The translations under genes and the position numbers were made by a program. The notes under the pieces are model-generated. The model had not been told where the DNA came from. It did no database searches and saw only the letters and a list, made by a program, of their open reading frames with translations. Shown here in pieces: positions 23,285 to 32,296 of a DNA stretch of 50,462 bases (the first letter of the stretch is position 1; each line of letters starts with the position of its first letter). Source of the stretch: Solirubrobacterales bacterium. Its GTDB lineage: Bacteria; Actinomycetota; Thermoleophilia; Solirubrobacterales; Solirubrobacteraceae. The stretch is from assembly GCA_003132505.1 (NCBI GenBank), contig PKXY01000027.1, forward strand, positions 1 through 50,462. Reading direction: 5' to 3'.

Positions 23285-26011
23285 TCAGCTCAGAGCGGCG
23301 GACTCGTCCGTCGCCGGACGATCAACCGTCTTGCTCTCGACGGAGCCGCTGGGTAGCGGCTGACCGTGGGGTGCTGCTCCGTTGAGTGCCGGCTCGGCAC
23401 CCGTCCCGGGGGCGCCGGCGGCGCCCCGGCGGCTGCGCCGGCGCTTGCCGCGACCGCGCCGCTTGGGGAAGTTGCGGGCCAGCTCGCGCGCGAGCGCGGG
23501 CGGCTTGCGGGCCATCCGAGTGCGAGCAGCGCGCAGCACCTCCTCGGCTTCCGGCGTGTGCGCGAGTGCGGCGGCCAGCAGCGCCGCGGCGAGACGGCGG
23601 TCCTGCTTGCGCGACGCGTGCACCAGCCGCCGGGCATTGCGGGCGTGCGCGGCGCCGGAGGAGTTGACGAGCAGGCCAAGCAGGCGCTTGGTCTCAGGCC
23701 AGCGCTGCACCGCGTACTCCTCGTGCACATCGCGGGTGTATTCGGCGATCCGCCAGATCCAGGCGTTCGCTTGGTCGCGGCGGCCGATCCGCTTGTCGAC
23801 CATCGCCTGGAGCATGATCTTCGCCCCCTCGCGGCGCTCCTCGCGCACCCACGCGCCGATGATGTCGATCGCCGTGTCAAACGCGTCGGGATCGCGCGCC
23901 GCCGCGATCTCGGCAAGCGCCTTCAATCGCAGCTGCGGGTTCTTGTTGCGCTGGACGGCGGTGATCAGGAAGCGGCGTCGCAACTCCCCATCGCGGTCGA
24001 AGTGCAGCATCGCCCGAGCGCGACGCCAACCGCTGGCCTGCACGCGCGCGCCCGCGAGCGCTGCCCAGACGTGCTGTTCGCCGTAGTCGAGGTGCTCGAC
24101 GGCGATCCGCCAGAGCTCGCGCTCGAAGACCTCGGCGCGCCGCTCGGGCTCGGCGCAGACCGGCAGCACGCGGCGCTCGACGCGGACACGACGCCCGCGC
24201 CCGCGGCGCACCGGTCCGACTACGATCGCGCCGCCGCGGTAGACGTCACGGTCAAGCAGCGAGTGCAGCGTCACGACCGGGTCGTCGTGCTTCGTCGCCG
24301 GGTGGACGAAGTCGACGACGAGGCCGGCCTCCTTGCCGGGATGGCGCCGCGTGACGCGGCCGACGCGCTGCTGGTAGATGCGCTTCGACGCAGTCGGTGC
24401 CAGGTGGATGCAGACAGTCGCGCGGGGTGAGTTCCAGCCCTCGGCGAGCAGCTGGGCGTTGATCAGGACATCGATGTCACCGCGCTCATAGCGAGCGAGA
24501 ATGCTCGCCAGCTCGCGTTTCGGCGTTTCGCCGGAGACGGCTTGGGCTTTGAGCCCCTCGGCGCGGAACGCCTCGGCGAGGTTGTAGGCGTGGCGCACAC
24601 CGGCGGCGTAGACGACGCCTGGCACGCCGTTGAAGCGTGTTTTGTAGAGGTTTGCGACGGCGACATTGAACGGCGTCTGGTCGAGCAGCTCGGCGAGCAT
24701 CTCCTGATCGAACTCGGTGTCGACCTCGCCGCGGCGTAGCGGCACCTTGGCGATCGTCCGCACGCCCGGCCCGGGCGGTATCCGCACGCAGCGGAGTGGC
24801 GAGATGACCCCTCGGCGCGCCGCCTGAGCGAGGTCGAAGCGCGACGTCTGGGTTGGAAAGAGGTCGGTTACATGACGCGCGATCAGCGCACCGGTCGCCG
24901 TCATACCGATGAAAACAGGACCGGTCCAGGCACGGATCGCGGCGCTCGTCTTCTCCCCGAGCGCGGTATGGGCCTCGTCGCAGATGACGATCGCGTAGGC
25001 GCCGGAGATATTCCCGGCGTTGCGCACGAACCACTGGTAGGTCTCGACGGTGACCGGTCCGTTGGAGCTGTCCTGGTTCCCGAGCAGCGGCGGCGTGATC
25101 CGCTTCTTGTAGCCGCGGTCGCGCAATTCACCGTTGAACTGATCGACGAGGTTTCGGCGATGGGTCAGGATCAGCACGCCCCCGGTGCGTGAAGCTTCGA
25201 CGAAACCGAGCGCCGCGACCGTCTTGCCGGCTCCCGTGGCGTGCTCGAACCAGAAGCGCTTGGCCGCGTTTGGATCCTCAGGCTGTTCGGCCAGCTGCTC
25301 GTCGTCCTGGGGGCCCTCGGCATCCTCCTCCTCATCCCAGTCGGCAAGCGCGGCTTCGGCCTCGGCGCGGTCGAGCTCAGCCTCGAGCTCCGCAGCTACG
25401 TCGTCCGGCTCGAAGTCGTCCTCCGAGTCCTCGTCGGCCGGGGCCCTGGTGAACTCGTCGTCGTCTTCGTCGTCCTCGTCGCCTGGCGGCTCCTCGTCCT
25501 CCTCAAACTCCTCCTCGGGCTCACTTGCGCCCTGTGTCGCCTCGGCAGCATCTTCGCCGTCGTCCTCCGCGTCTTCGTCGTCGGTGCCGAGGATTGCGGC
25601 ATCGGCCAGAACGTCACGCGTAACGGCGCCGTTTGTGTGACCGTTCCCGTTCCCGTTGCGCGCGAGCGCTTCGGCGAGCAGCGCGGTGAGGGTGCCGGAC
25701 AGGGCATCGACCTGGTGGGCAGAGAGAAGCGTCTTGTCGGCGAGGCGGGGCTCGTCCTCGGACAGGACGCGCTCGAGGCCGAGCAGCAGCGAGAAGTCGC
25801 GCCGCCAGGCTGGAGACGGGGCCTTGAGGCCGGCGTCGAGCTCGCTGAGAGCCTGGTCGAGCGCACGGCGGCGAGGCGTGCCGGGTGCCAGCGCTAGCTC
25901 TCGCTCCTCGCCCGGGTGGACGTAGGGCTCGCGCGTGAACGACTCAGCGCGAGCGATGTCGGCATCGCTCGGAAGGGCTGCCTTAGCAGCCAATGTGCTC
26001 GGATCGGCCAT
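23285..26011 (-). CDS. SF2 DEAH-type helicase with a long acidic insertion
   Basis: A 908-residue SF2 ATPase. A Q-motif-like LLSAHQVDALSG lies near 95-107. An Asp/Glu-rich stretch covers about 143-247. Then come Walker A ATGAGKT (258-264), DEAH (345-348), GMTATG (369-374) and, in the second RecA domain, INAQLLAEGWNSPRATVCIHLAPTASKRIYQQRVGRVTR. A helical C-terminal region and a basic tail (FPKRRGRGKRRRSRR) follow. ATG 26011 was chosen over TTG 26029; no RBS is obvious for either. The acid-rich insert between Q motif and Walker A is unusual. A role in DNA or RNA remodelling is expected, substrate unknown. Confidence 0.85.
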   Translation of the reverse strand: MADPSTLAAKAALPSDADIARAESFTREPYVHPGEERELALAPGTPRRRALDQALSELDAGLKAPSPAWRRDFSLLLGLERVLSEDEPRLADKTLLSAHQVDALSGTLTALLAEALARNGNGNGHTNGAVTRDVLADAAILGTDDEDAEDDGEDAAEATQGASEPEEEFEEDEEPPGDEDDEDDDEFTRAPADEDSEDDFEPDDVAAELEAELDRAEAEAALADWDEEEDAEGPQDDEQLAEQPEDPNAAKRFWFEHATGAGKTVAALGFVEASRTGGVLILTHRRNLVDQFNGELRDRGYKKRITPPLLGNQDSSNGPVTVETYQWFVRNAGNISGAYAIVICDEAHTALGEKTSAAIRAWTGPVFIGMTATGALIARHVTDLFPTQTSRFDLAQAARRGVISPLRCVRIPPGPGVRTIAKVPLRRGEVDTEFDQEMLAELLDQTPFNVAVANLYKTRFNGVPGVVYAAGVRHAYNLAEAFRAEGLKAQAVSGETPKRELASILARYERGDIDVLINAQLLAEGWNSPRATVCIHLAPTASKRIYQQRVGRVTRRHPGKEAGLVVDFVHPATKHDDPVVTLHSLLDRDVYRGGAIVVGPVRRGRGRRVRVERRVLPVCAEPERRAEVFERELWRIAVEHLDYGEQHVWAALAGARVQASGWRRARAMLHFDRDGELRRRFLITAVQRNKNPQLRLKALAEIAAARDPDAFDTAIDIIGAWVREERREGAKIMLQAMVDKRIGRRDQANAWIWRIAEYTRDVHEEYAVQRWPETKRLLGLLVNSSGAAHARNARRLVHASRKQDRRLAAALLAAALAHTPEAEEVLRAARTRMARKPPALARELARNFPKRRGRGKRRRSRRGAAGAPGTGAEPALNGAAPHGQPLPSGSVESKTVDRPATDESAALS

Positions 26012-26136
26012 CGATGGCTCTGGCGTCAAAAGAGGGGCGTCGCTACTGCGATCGAACGACGGCGGACTGGTGTGTGGTCGGGGGAAGTGAATCCGACCGG
26101 CTGGGCGTCCGCTTTACATGAGGGAAGATAGCGCAC

Positions 26137-26700
26137 GTGGAACACAGACTCGTCGCGCTCCTCGCCGCCGCAGCGATCGCTGCGCTTGCCCTGGGCGGCT
26201 GCGGGGCGGTTCCTCGGGACTCAGCCTTGAGCGAGTCGCAGCTGCGCAGCGACTACAAGGGGGCGCCTGCGCCGCTCGCAAAGCTGTTCCACGAACAGAA
26301 CGAGCTGCTGAGCGGCGGCACGTCTGCATTCGAGCGCGAGCTGCGGGCGCTGCGCGGGTATCCCGTTGTCGTCAACCAGTGGGCGTCGTGGTGTGACAAC
26401 TGCCGCGAGGAGTTTGCGATTTTTCAGAAGGTCGCCCCGCTGTTCGCCCACAAGGTCGCGTTCCTTGGCGACGACGTCAACGATCACGGTGGCGCAAGCT
26501 GGCTGAAGAAATTCCCGCTCAGCTTTCCGAGCTACAACGACCCCGACACGTCGATCGCCAGGGTGCTCGGCCTGCTGAGCGACGTCGCACCGGTCACCTA
26601 CTTCTACAACCGCCAGGGAAAAGAGGTCTATCCCCACGCGGGCCCCTACCTCTCGGTCGCCTCGCTCGAGCACGACATCCGCCTGTATCTCGGTGCCTGA
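26137..26700 (+). CDS. TlpA/ResA-like thioredoxin-fold lipoprotein
   Basis: A 187-residue exported lipoprotein. The signal peptide ends in the lipobox LGGC (Cys22). The thioredoxin fold has the redox motif WCDNC in VVNQWASWCDNCREEFAIFQKV, followed by the cis-Pro region VAPVTYFYN. The insert between strands is typical of the TlpA/ResA group. It should act at the outer face of the membrane as a thiol-disulfide reductant, for example for apocytochromes. Its GTG start (26137) leads a rightward operon; galT begins 8 bp before its stop. Confidence 0.88.
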   Translation: MEHRLVALLAAAAIAALALGGCGAVPRDSALSESQLRSDYKGAPAPLAKLFHEQNELLSGGTSAFERELRALRGYPVVVNQWASWCDNCREEFAIFQKVAPLFAHKVAFLGDDVNDHGGASWLKKFPLSFPSYNDPDTSIARVLGLLSDVAPVTYFYNRQGKEVYPHAGPYLSVASLEHDIRLYLGA

Positions 26701-27649
26701 GCTCCGCGTCGATCCGCTGAGTGGGCTGCGCACGATCATCGCGCCGGGTCGTTCGGAGCGACCGATCGAGCTGGTCGAGCCGCGCCACGACACGACTTGC
26801 TCGGACCCGTTCGCCCCGGGCAACGAGGACCAGACGCCGACCGAGCTCTACGCGCTGGCGGGCCCGGACGGGGCTTGGCGAGTTCGTGCGTTCGAGAACC
26901 TCTACCCGGCGCTCGACGCCGGGGCGAACGGGCCGACGGGCGACGCGAAGCCAGACCTCTACACCCGCCTACCGGCAAGTGGTGCCCACGAGGTGATCGT
27001 CAACTCGAGCCGCGCCGTGGCTTCGCTGGCCGAGCTAACGGCCGAGGAACTGGGCGCCGCCGTCGATGCCTGGCGGCTGCGGATGCGTGCACACGCGAAC
27101 GCCGCCTGCGTACATCTGAGCGTCAACGAGGGCCGCGGCGGCGGCGCGTCGATCACTCACACGCACGCCCAGCTCTATGCGTTCGACTTCGTGCCGGCGC
27201 TGATCGCGCGCGAGCGGGAGCGCTTCGGCGCCTATGCGACGCGGACGATGGGCGGCAGCCTGCTCGGGGACCTGGTGGCCGAGGAGGTACGTCGCCGCGA
27301 GCGCGTCGTCGCGATCGACGATGAGGCGGTGCTGCTCGCGCCCTTTGCGTCCTTGCTTCCCTATCAGATGCTGCTCGCGCCGCGGCGGCCACGACCGCGC
27401 TTTGAGGACGACGGACCAAGCGGCGTCAGCCTGCTGGGCGACGCGCTGGGACGGCTCGCGCGGCTGCACGGCGGTAGCCCGCCGCTGAACCTCTGGGTCC
27501 GCACCGCCCCGCGTGGCGCCGAGCACTTCTGCTGGCGGATCGACATCGTGCCGCGCATCGGCAGCCTTGCCGGGCTCGAGCTGGGAAGCGGCGTGCATCT
27601 CAACAGCGTCACGCCGGAGCGCGCCGCGAGCGAGCTGCGCACGGCATGA
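26693..27649 (+). CDS. galT: Galactose-1-phosphate uridylyltransferase family protein
   Basis: A 318-residue HIT-superfamily GalT-like protein. The start PELRVDPLSGLRTIIAPGRSERP matches GalT. FENLYPAL is the family FxNxxPAL motif. The catalytic HxHxQ is H156-T-H158-A-Q160 (second His the nucleophile). Cys36 could be part of a metal site, but the usual second Cys is not obvious. It should transfer uridylyl groups between UDP-glucose and hexose-1-phosphate. No galK or galE lies nearby, and a nucleotide-sugar phosphorylase role is possible. GTG start overlaps the upstream gene. Confidence 0.85.
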   Translation: MPELRVDPLSGLRTIIAPGRSERPIELVEPRHDTTCSDPFAPGNEDQTPTELYALAGPDGAWRVRAFENLYPALDAGANGPTGDAKPDLYTRLPASGAHEVIVNSSRAVASLAELTAEELGAAVDAWRLRMRAHANAACVHLSVNEGRGGGASITHTHAQLYAFDFVPALIARERERFGAYATRTMGGSLLGDLVAEEVRRRERVVAIDDEAVLLAPFASLLPYQMLLAPRRPRPRFEDDGPSGVSLLGDALGRLARLHGGSPPLNLWVRTAPRGAEHFCWRIDIVPRIGSLAGLELGSGVHLNSVTPERAASELRTA

Positions 27650-28080
27650 GGGCGCTCGTGCAGCGCGTCGCGCGGGCGCGGGTGAGCGTCGCCGGCGCGA
27701 GCGTTGCCGAGATCGGGCCGGGATTGCTGGTGCTGCTCGGCGTCACCCACAACGACGACATCGCCTGCGCGGAGCGACTCGCGGCAAGGGTCCGAGCGCT
27801 GCGGATCTTCGCCGACGCCCAGGGGAAGATGAACGAGCCGCTGGGAGACCGCGAAGTCTGCTGCGTCAGCCAGTTCACGCTCTACGGCGATGCCCAGCGG
27901 GGAACGCGGCCGAGCTTCACGGCCGCGGCCGAGCCGGTGCTGGCCCGGACCCTGTTCGAGCACTTCTGCGACGAGCTCGGGGCGCTGCGCGGGCAGTTCG
28001 GCGCGACGATGCAGGTGGAGCTCGTGAACGACGGACCGGTAACGCTGATGCTCGAAGTACACGGGCCCGGCGGGGGGTAA
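27646..28080 (+). CDS. dtd: D-aminoacyl-tRNA deacylase
   Basis: A 144-residue DTD. The start is the canonical MRALVQRVARARVSV. The active-site motifs SQFTLYGD (about residues 85-92) and the Gly-cisPro element in VNDGPVTLML are both present. It removes D-amino acids (and glycine) misloaded on tRNA. Length is normal. The ATG overlaps the galT stop by 4 bp. Confidence 0.95.
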   Translation: MRALVQRVARARVSVAGASVAEIGPGLLVLLGVTHNDDIACAERLAARVRALRIFADAQGKMNEPLGDREVCCVSQFTLYGDAQRGTRPSFTAAAEPVLARTLFEHFCDELGALRGQFGATMQVELVNDGPVTLMLEVHGPGGG

Positions 28081-28092
28081 CCTGCTCGGACA

Positions 28093-29109
28093 ATGGCGAA
28101 CAGCGCTCAAGGCGAGCTTCGTGGTGGCATCGATCTCGGCGGGACGAAGATCGAGGCCATCATCGTCGACGACGCCAACACGGTCCTCGGCATTGCTCGC
28201 ATACCCACACCGACGACGGGCGGCCCGTCCGACGTCGCGACCGCGATGGCAGGCGTCATCCAGCAGGCAGCCCTCGCGGCATCGGTCGAGGTGGCGCGGC
28301 TCGCCGGCATCGGCGTCGGCTCGCCCGGGACGGTCGACCGGCAGGCCGGCAGCGTGAGCGGCGCACGCAACCTACCCGGCTGGACCGGGAGCTTTCCTCT
28401 CGCGGCAAAGCTCGAGGCGCTGCTCGGACGGCCCGTAGCGGTCGGCAACGACGTCGAGGTTGCCACCAACGCCGAGCACGTGCTCGGAGCCGGCAAGCCC
28501 TACGACTCGCTGTTGGGAGTCTTCTGGGGAACTGGGATCGGCGGCGGAATCGTCCTCGAGCGCAAGCTCTGGCTCGGTCGCGGCGGCGCCGGCGAGATCG
28601 GGCACACCGTGATTCGCCAGAACGGACGTCGCTGCACCTGCGGCCGGCGCGGGTGTCTGGAGGCTTACGCGGGCCGCGCAGCGATGGAGATCCGCGCGCG
28701 AAAGCTGCACGAGGGCGGCATGCACACCGATCTGTTCGAGATCATGAGCCAGCACGGCCACGACCGCCTGACGAGTGGCATCTGGCAGCGCGCGATCGAA
28801 TCGGGCGACAAGCTCGCGCACAAGCTCGTGGACCGAGCCGTCAGCGCGCTCGGTGCCGGCATCGCCTCGGCGGTCAACCTCCTCGAGGTCGAGGCCGTGA
28901 TCATCGGCGGCGGGCTCGGGGTGCGCTTCGGCCACCCCTACGTCGAGCGCATCGCTGCAGAGATGCGACCGCACCTCTTCGTTGACGACCGCCCCCCTCC
29001 GGTCCACCTCGCGGGCCTCGGCGACCTCGGCGGAGCGCTTGGCGCGGCGCTCGAGGCACCGAGGCGCGGTCCTGCGCTCACGGCTATCAGCGGCAGGCTT
29101 GATGGCTGA
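28093..29109 (+). CDS. ROK family sugar kinase (probable glucokinase)
   Basis: A 338-residue ROK protein. It begins GGIDLGGTKIEAIIVDD (phosphate 1 motif), has NDVEVATNAEHVLGAG (catalytic Asp in the ND pair), FWGTGIGGGIVLERKLWLGRGGAGEIGHTVI, and the zinc motif CTCGRRGCLE. There is no N-terminal HTH, so it is a kinase rather than an XylR-type repressor. Glucose or another hexose is the likely substrate. A TAACCT box (28077-28082) lies 10 bp before the ATG, so an internal leaderless promoter is possible. Confidence 0.9.
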   Translation: MANSAQGELRGGIDLGGTKIEAIIVDDANTVLGIARIPTPTTGGPSDVATAMAGVIQQAALAASVEVARLAGIGVGSPGTVDRQAGSVSGARNLPGWTGSFPLAAKLEALLGRPVAVGNDVEVATNAEHVLGAGKPYDSLLGVFWGTGIGGGIVLERKLWLGRGGAGEIGHTVIRQNGRRCTCGRRGCLEAYAGRAAMEIRARKLHEGGMHTDLFEIMSQHGHDRLTSGIWQRAIESGDKLAHKLVDRAVSALGAGIASAVNLLEVEAVIIGGGLGVRFGHPYVERIAAEMRPHLFVDDRPPPVHLAGLGDLGGALGAALEAPRRGPALTAISGRLDG

Positions 29110-31132
29110 GGCCCCCAACACGCAGCAGCTGGACAAGGGCGATGACGTGAGCCGTCCTGCGTCAGCTCCGCACCCGCCGCTCGGACGCGACAAGCGCGGC
29201 TGGCACGTGTCGCCGGCGCCAGATGGCCGCGGCGCGCCACCCGGAGAAAAACCGCGGCCGGCGCATCGCAACCGCTGGTTTCTCTGGTTCGTCGTTGCCC
29301 TGCTGGCGCTGAACTGGCTGTCGCTTCTGCTCGTCCAGCCGAACAGCCAGCCGCGCGAGACGGTTCCCTTCAGCGTCTTTCTCAGCGACCTGCGGGGCGG
29401 TGAGATCAAGTCGGTCAGCGCCAAGGCCGACGCAGTGCAGGGAACGCTCCGCAAGAAGGTCCGCTACCCGGCACATTCGAAGACTGCGACGCCGACGGCG
29501 CTGTTCGCGACCCAAGTGCCGACCTTCTGGAACAACACACAGCTGAGTGCCGAGCTCGAGGCCGAGCACGTCACGATCACCGCGACCTCCCCGACCACGA
29601 GCGAGTCGATCCTGGAAGAGCTGCTACTCGGCTTCGGACCGACACTGCTGATCGTCGGCATCTTCGTCCTGATCTTCCGCCGAGCCGCCAAGGCCGGAGG
29701 CGGCATGGGCGCGCTCGGCACGTTTGGGCGCTCGAAGGCGCGGCGCGTCGAACCCGAGAACATTCGCGTCACATTCGCCGATGTCGCTGGGATCGACGAG
29801 GCAAAGGCCGAGCTCACCGAGATCGTCGACTTCCTCCGCGACCCGACGCGGTACGCCCGCCTTGGCGGGCGAATGCCGCACGGCGTGCTGCTGTCAGGCG
29901 CCCCGGGCACGGGCAAGACCCTGCTCGCCCGTGCTGTGGCCGGGGAGGCGCACGCCGCGTTCTTCTCGATCTCGGCGTCCGAGTTCATCGAGGCGATCGT
30001 CGGCGTCGGCGCCTCGCGCGTGCGTGACCTCTTCACCCAGGCCCGCGCCGCGGAGCCGTCGATCGTGTTCATCGATGAGCTCGACGCGATCGGCCGCTCG
30101 CGGCAGGGATCCGTTTCCGTGACCGGTGCCAACGACGAGCGCGAGCAGACGCTCGACCAGATCCTGACCGAGATGGACGGCTTCGAGAGCACCGACGCGG
30201 TCGTCGTGCTCGCCGCGACCAACCGCGCCGATGTGCTCGACTCCGCGCTGCTGCGGGCCGGACGCTTCGACCGGCGCGTAGCAGTGCAGGCGCCGGACCG
30301 CGCCGGACGGGCCGCGATCCTCAAAGTGCACACGAAGAGCATCCCGCTAGCCCGCTCGGTCGATCTCGAGGCGATCGCGTCGAGCACGCCCGGGATGGTC
30401 GGAGCCGACCTCGCCAACCTCGCGAACGAAGCGGCGCTGCTTGCAGCCCGTCGCAATCACGAGAAAGTCGAGATGTCAGATTTCACCGACGCGCTCGAGA
30501 AGATCATGCTCGGAGCGCCGCGCGGGATCATCCTCGGACCGGCTGACCGCGAACGGACCGCCTACCACGAGTCGGGGCACGCGCTCGTCGGCATGCTCAC
30601 GACTGGCGCCGACCCGGTGCGCAAGGTCTCGATCATCCCGCGCGGGATGGCGCTCGGCGTCACGCTCTCGACCCCGGACACCGACCGCGTCAACTACTCG
30701 CGCGAGGAGCTGACGGCGAAGATCCTCGTCGCGCTCGGCGGCCGCGTCGCCGAGGAGATCGTCTACGGACAGGTCACCACCGGCGCGGAGTCCGACATCC
30801 AGCAGCTGACGATGATCGCGCGCCAGATGGTCGGGCGCTGGGGAATGAGCGATTTGATCGGCCCGGTGGCGGTGCTGCCGAGCGAGAATTCCGGGCCCTG
30901 GCTGCCGGGCGCCAGCGAGACCTCGGAGGATACGCAGCGCCAGGTTGACGAGGAGGTCCACCAGCTCGTCACCGACGCGCACATCGAGGTCACCGCGCTG
31001 CTCACCGCTCACCGCGAGCAGCTCGACTCGCTCGCGCACGCGCTGCTCGAGGCCGAGACGCTCGACGCTATCGACGCCTACGCGGCTGCCGGCCTGCCGG
31101 CGCATGTCGCGGCGCCGGACGTCGTCCGCTGA
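29102..31132 (+). CDS. ftsH: ATP-dependent zinc metalloprotease FtsH
   Basis: A 676-residue FtsH. A proline-rich cytoplasmic leader of about 55 residues precedes TM1 (59-78). An extracytoplasmic domain follows, then TM2 (about 175-193). The AAA+ domain has Walker A GAPGTGKT (266-273), Walker B FIDELDAIG (323-331) and the SRH arginine region NRADVLDSALLRAGRFDRR. The zinc site is H489-E-S-G-H493, with the third ligand Asp in TTGAESDIQQ. It degrades membrane and regulatory proteins. The ATG at 29102 overlaps the ROK stop by 8 bp; an earlier start inside the ROK gene is rejected. Confidence 0.94.
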   Translation: MAEAPNTQQLDKGDDVSRPASAPHPPLGRDKRGWHVSPAPDGRGAPPGEKPRPAHRNRWFLWFVVALLALNWLSLLLVQPNSQPRETVPFSVFLSDLRGGEIKSVSAKADAVQGTLRKKVRYPAHSKTATPTALFATQVPTFWNNTQLSAELEAEHVTITATSPTTSESILEELLLGFGPTLLIVGIFVLIFRRAAKAGGGMGALGTFGRSKARRVEPENIRVTFADVAGIDEAKAELTEIVDFLRDPTRYARLGGRMPHGVLLSGAPGTGKTLLARAVAGEAHAAFFSISASEFIEAIVGVGASRVRDLFTQARAAEPSIVFIDELDAIGRSRQGSVSVTGANDEREQTLDQILTEMDGFESTDAVVVLAATNRADVLDSALLRAGRFDRRVAVQAPDRAGRAAILKVHTKSIPLARSVDLEAIASSTPGMVGADLANLANEAALLAARRNHEKVEMSDFTDALEKIMLGAPRGIILGPADRERTAYHESGHALVGMLTTGADPVRKVSIIPRGMALGVTLSTPDTDRVNYSREELTAKILVALGGRVAEEIVYGQVTTGAESDIQQLTMIARQMVGRWGMSDLIGPVAVLPSENSGPWLPGASETSEDTQRQVDEEVHQLVTDAHIEVTALLTAHREQLDSLAHALLEAETLDAIDAYAAAGLPAHVAAPDVVR

Positions 31133-31156
31133 CGCAACGTATCCTCCGCGACTGCA

Positions 31157-31759
31157 ATGCCACCAACGAGCCCGATCGTCCCGCGCTACGTCGCCGAGCC
31201 GCCGCAAGGACCAACCCCGCACGGCCGCTTTGCCGACCGGCTGCGGGCTGAGTTCCTCGCCGCGGTACAGACCCTCGAAGAGGTCGACGAGCCCGGCGTC
31301 CTGTCGTTCTTCCCGGATCGCAGCTGGCACGGCTACACCTACGTCCCGGTGACAGCGGCCGCACCCAACGGCCTCGAGATCTACGGCTACGTCATGTATT
31401 CCGTGCCGCTGGGCGGCGCCGAGCCGACCGACTTCGCCGCCTACGCCGACTTCACCGACGAGACGGCTGATCGCAACCCGGACTGGCAGCTCGACCTCTG
31501 CGACGAGGTCATCGGCGGCTGGCGTGGCACTGACGGCATCGTCGCCTCGATGACGCTGATCTGGGGCCGCGCGATCGCCAGCGGGGGAGTCGTCGCAACC
31601 GCCGAACTGGGGGAGCTGACAGTCGATGAGTGCGCCCTGAGCGGCGATCGCTTCACGCTGCTGGCTCCCGATGACCTGGATGGCCGGCTGCTCGAGGTAC
31701 GCCTCTACTCGCGCGCCGGCGAAGAGCTCGCGCGCGAGTCGCTCTACACCGATGAGTGA
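31157..31759 (+). CDS. Protein of unknown function
   Basis: A 200-residue soluble acidic protein that I do not recognise. It has no signal peptide or membrane segment. Visible segments include FFPDRSWHGYTYVPVTA, LEIYGYVMYSVP, YADFTDETADRNPDWQLDLCDEVIGGWRG and a C-terminal beta-rich half. A TATCCT box at 31140-31145 lies 11 bp before the ATG. Codon use is like its neighbours. It sits between ftsH and tRNA-Arg. Real coding is supported by the continuous high-GC3 frame and clean flanks. Confidence 0.75.
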   Translation: MPPTSPIVPRYVAEPPQGPTPHGRFADRLRAEFLAAVQTLEEVDEPGVLSFFPDRSWHGYTYVPVTAAAPNGLEIYGYVMYSVPLGGAEPTDFAAYADFTDETADRNPDWQLDLCDEVIGGWRGTDGIVASMTLIWGRAIASGGVVATAELGELTVDECALSGDRFTLLAPDDLDGRLLEVRLYSRAGEELARESLYTDE

Positions 31760-31774
31760 GATCCTGCGGGGCGC

Positions 31775-31846
31775 GCCCTCGTAGTCCAATGGATAAGACG
31801 GCCGCCTCCTAAGCGGCAAATCCAGGTTCGACTCCTGGCGGGGGCA
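31775..31846 (+). tRNA. tRNA-Arg(CCU)
   Basis: A 72 nt cloverleaf. The acceptor GCCCTCG (31775-31781) pairs with CGGGGGC (31839-31845) with one T-G wobble, and the discriminator is A31846. The anticodon arm is GCCGC-CTCCTAA-GCGGC with CCT at 31808-31810, decoding AGG. The T-arm is CCAGG-TTCGACT-CCTGG. The D-arm is short. CCA is not encoded (CACT follows). Confidence 0.96.
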
Positions 31847-31909
31847 CTCGGCGGGGCAGCGGGCGCGAGCGAGGCCGGTCGGCCAAACGCCGAGCCGGCG
31901 AGCCTCGAG

Positions 31910-32296
31910 CTACGTCTCCTCGGTTATCCGGGATTGCTCCCAGATCCCGATCGTGTTGCCGGCGGGGTCTCGAAGGGTGGCGATTGTGAGGTTGCCCTCG
32001 GGGTAGGGCTCGGTTGCGACGCTGGCGCCGCTTTTGAGCGCTTGCTCGATCGTGTCGACGACCGATTTCACGTAGATGTACGGACGGATGCCGTGGTCGG
32101 CGGTCGCCGTCTGGTCGCTGACGAAGTGGCCGATTACGTGGCCGGAGCGGTCAGTGAAGGCGGGGCTTTTACCGTGCTTGCGGATGCTCCAGCCAAAGAC
32201 CTTGGCGTAGAAGGCCGCCAACTCGTCGGGATCGGGCGCCGGGATCCGGACGTAGGAGATCCCGCCCGGACGGAAGACTGACGGTTGCTCGCTCAT
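31910..32296 (-). CDS. VOC (glyoxalase/bleomycin-resistance) family protein
   Basis: A 128-residue single VOC domain. The N-terminal strand GGISYVRIPAPDPDELAAFYAKVFGW and the C-terminal ATLRDPAGNTIGIWEQ are the typical beta-alpha-beta-beta-beta boundaries. Candidate metal ligands include His55 (GHVIGHF region) and Glu near the end (GIWEQ). The substrate is unknown. The start overlaps the pyrE stop by 4 bp, so it is the last gene of the leftward HAD-CPBP-pyrE-VOC operon. Confidence 0.87.
   Translation of the reverse strand: MSEQPSVFRPGGISYVRIPAPDPDELAAFYAKVFGWSIRKHGKSPAFTDRSGHVIGHFVSDQTATADHGIRPYIYVKSVVDTIEQALKSGASVATEPYPEGNLTIATLRDPAGNTIGIWEQSRITEET

Noticed and set aside
31775-31910. tRNA-Arg as an attachment site for another element
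   Set aside because: No integrase, no repeated tRNA end and ordinary genes on both sides.
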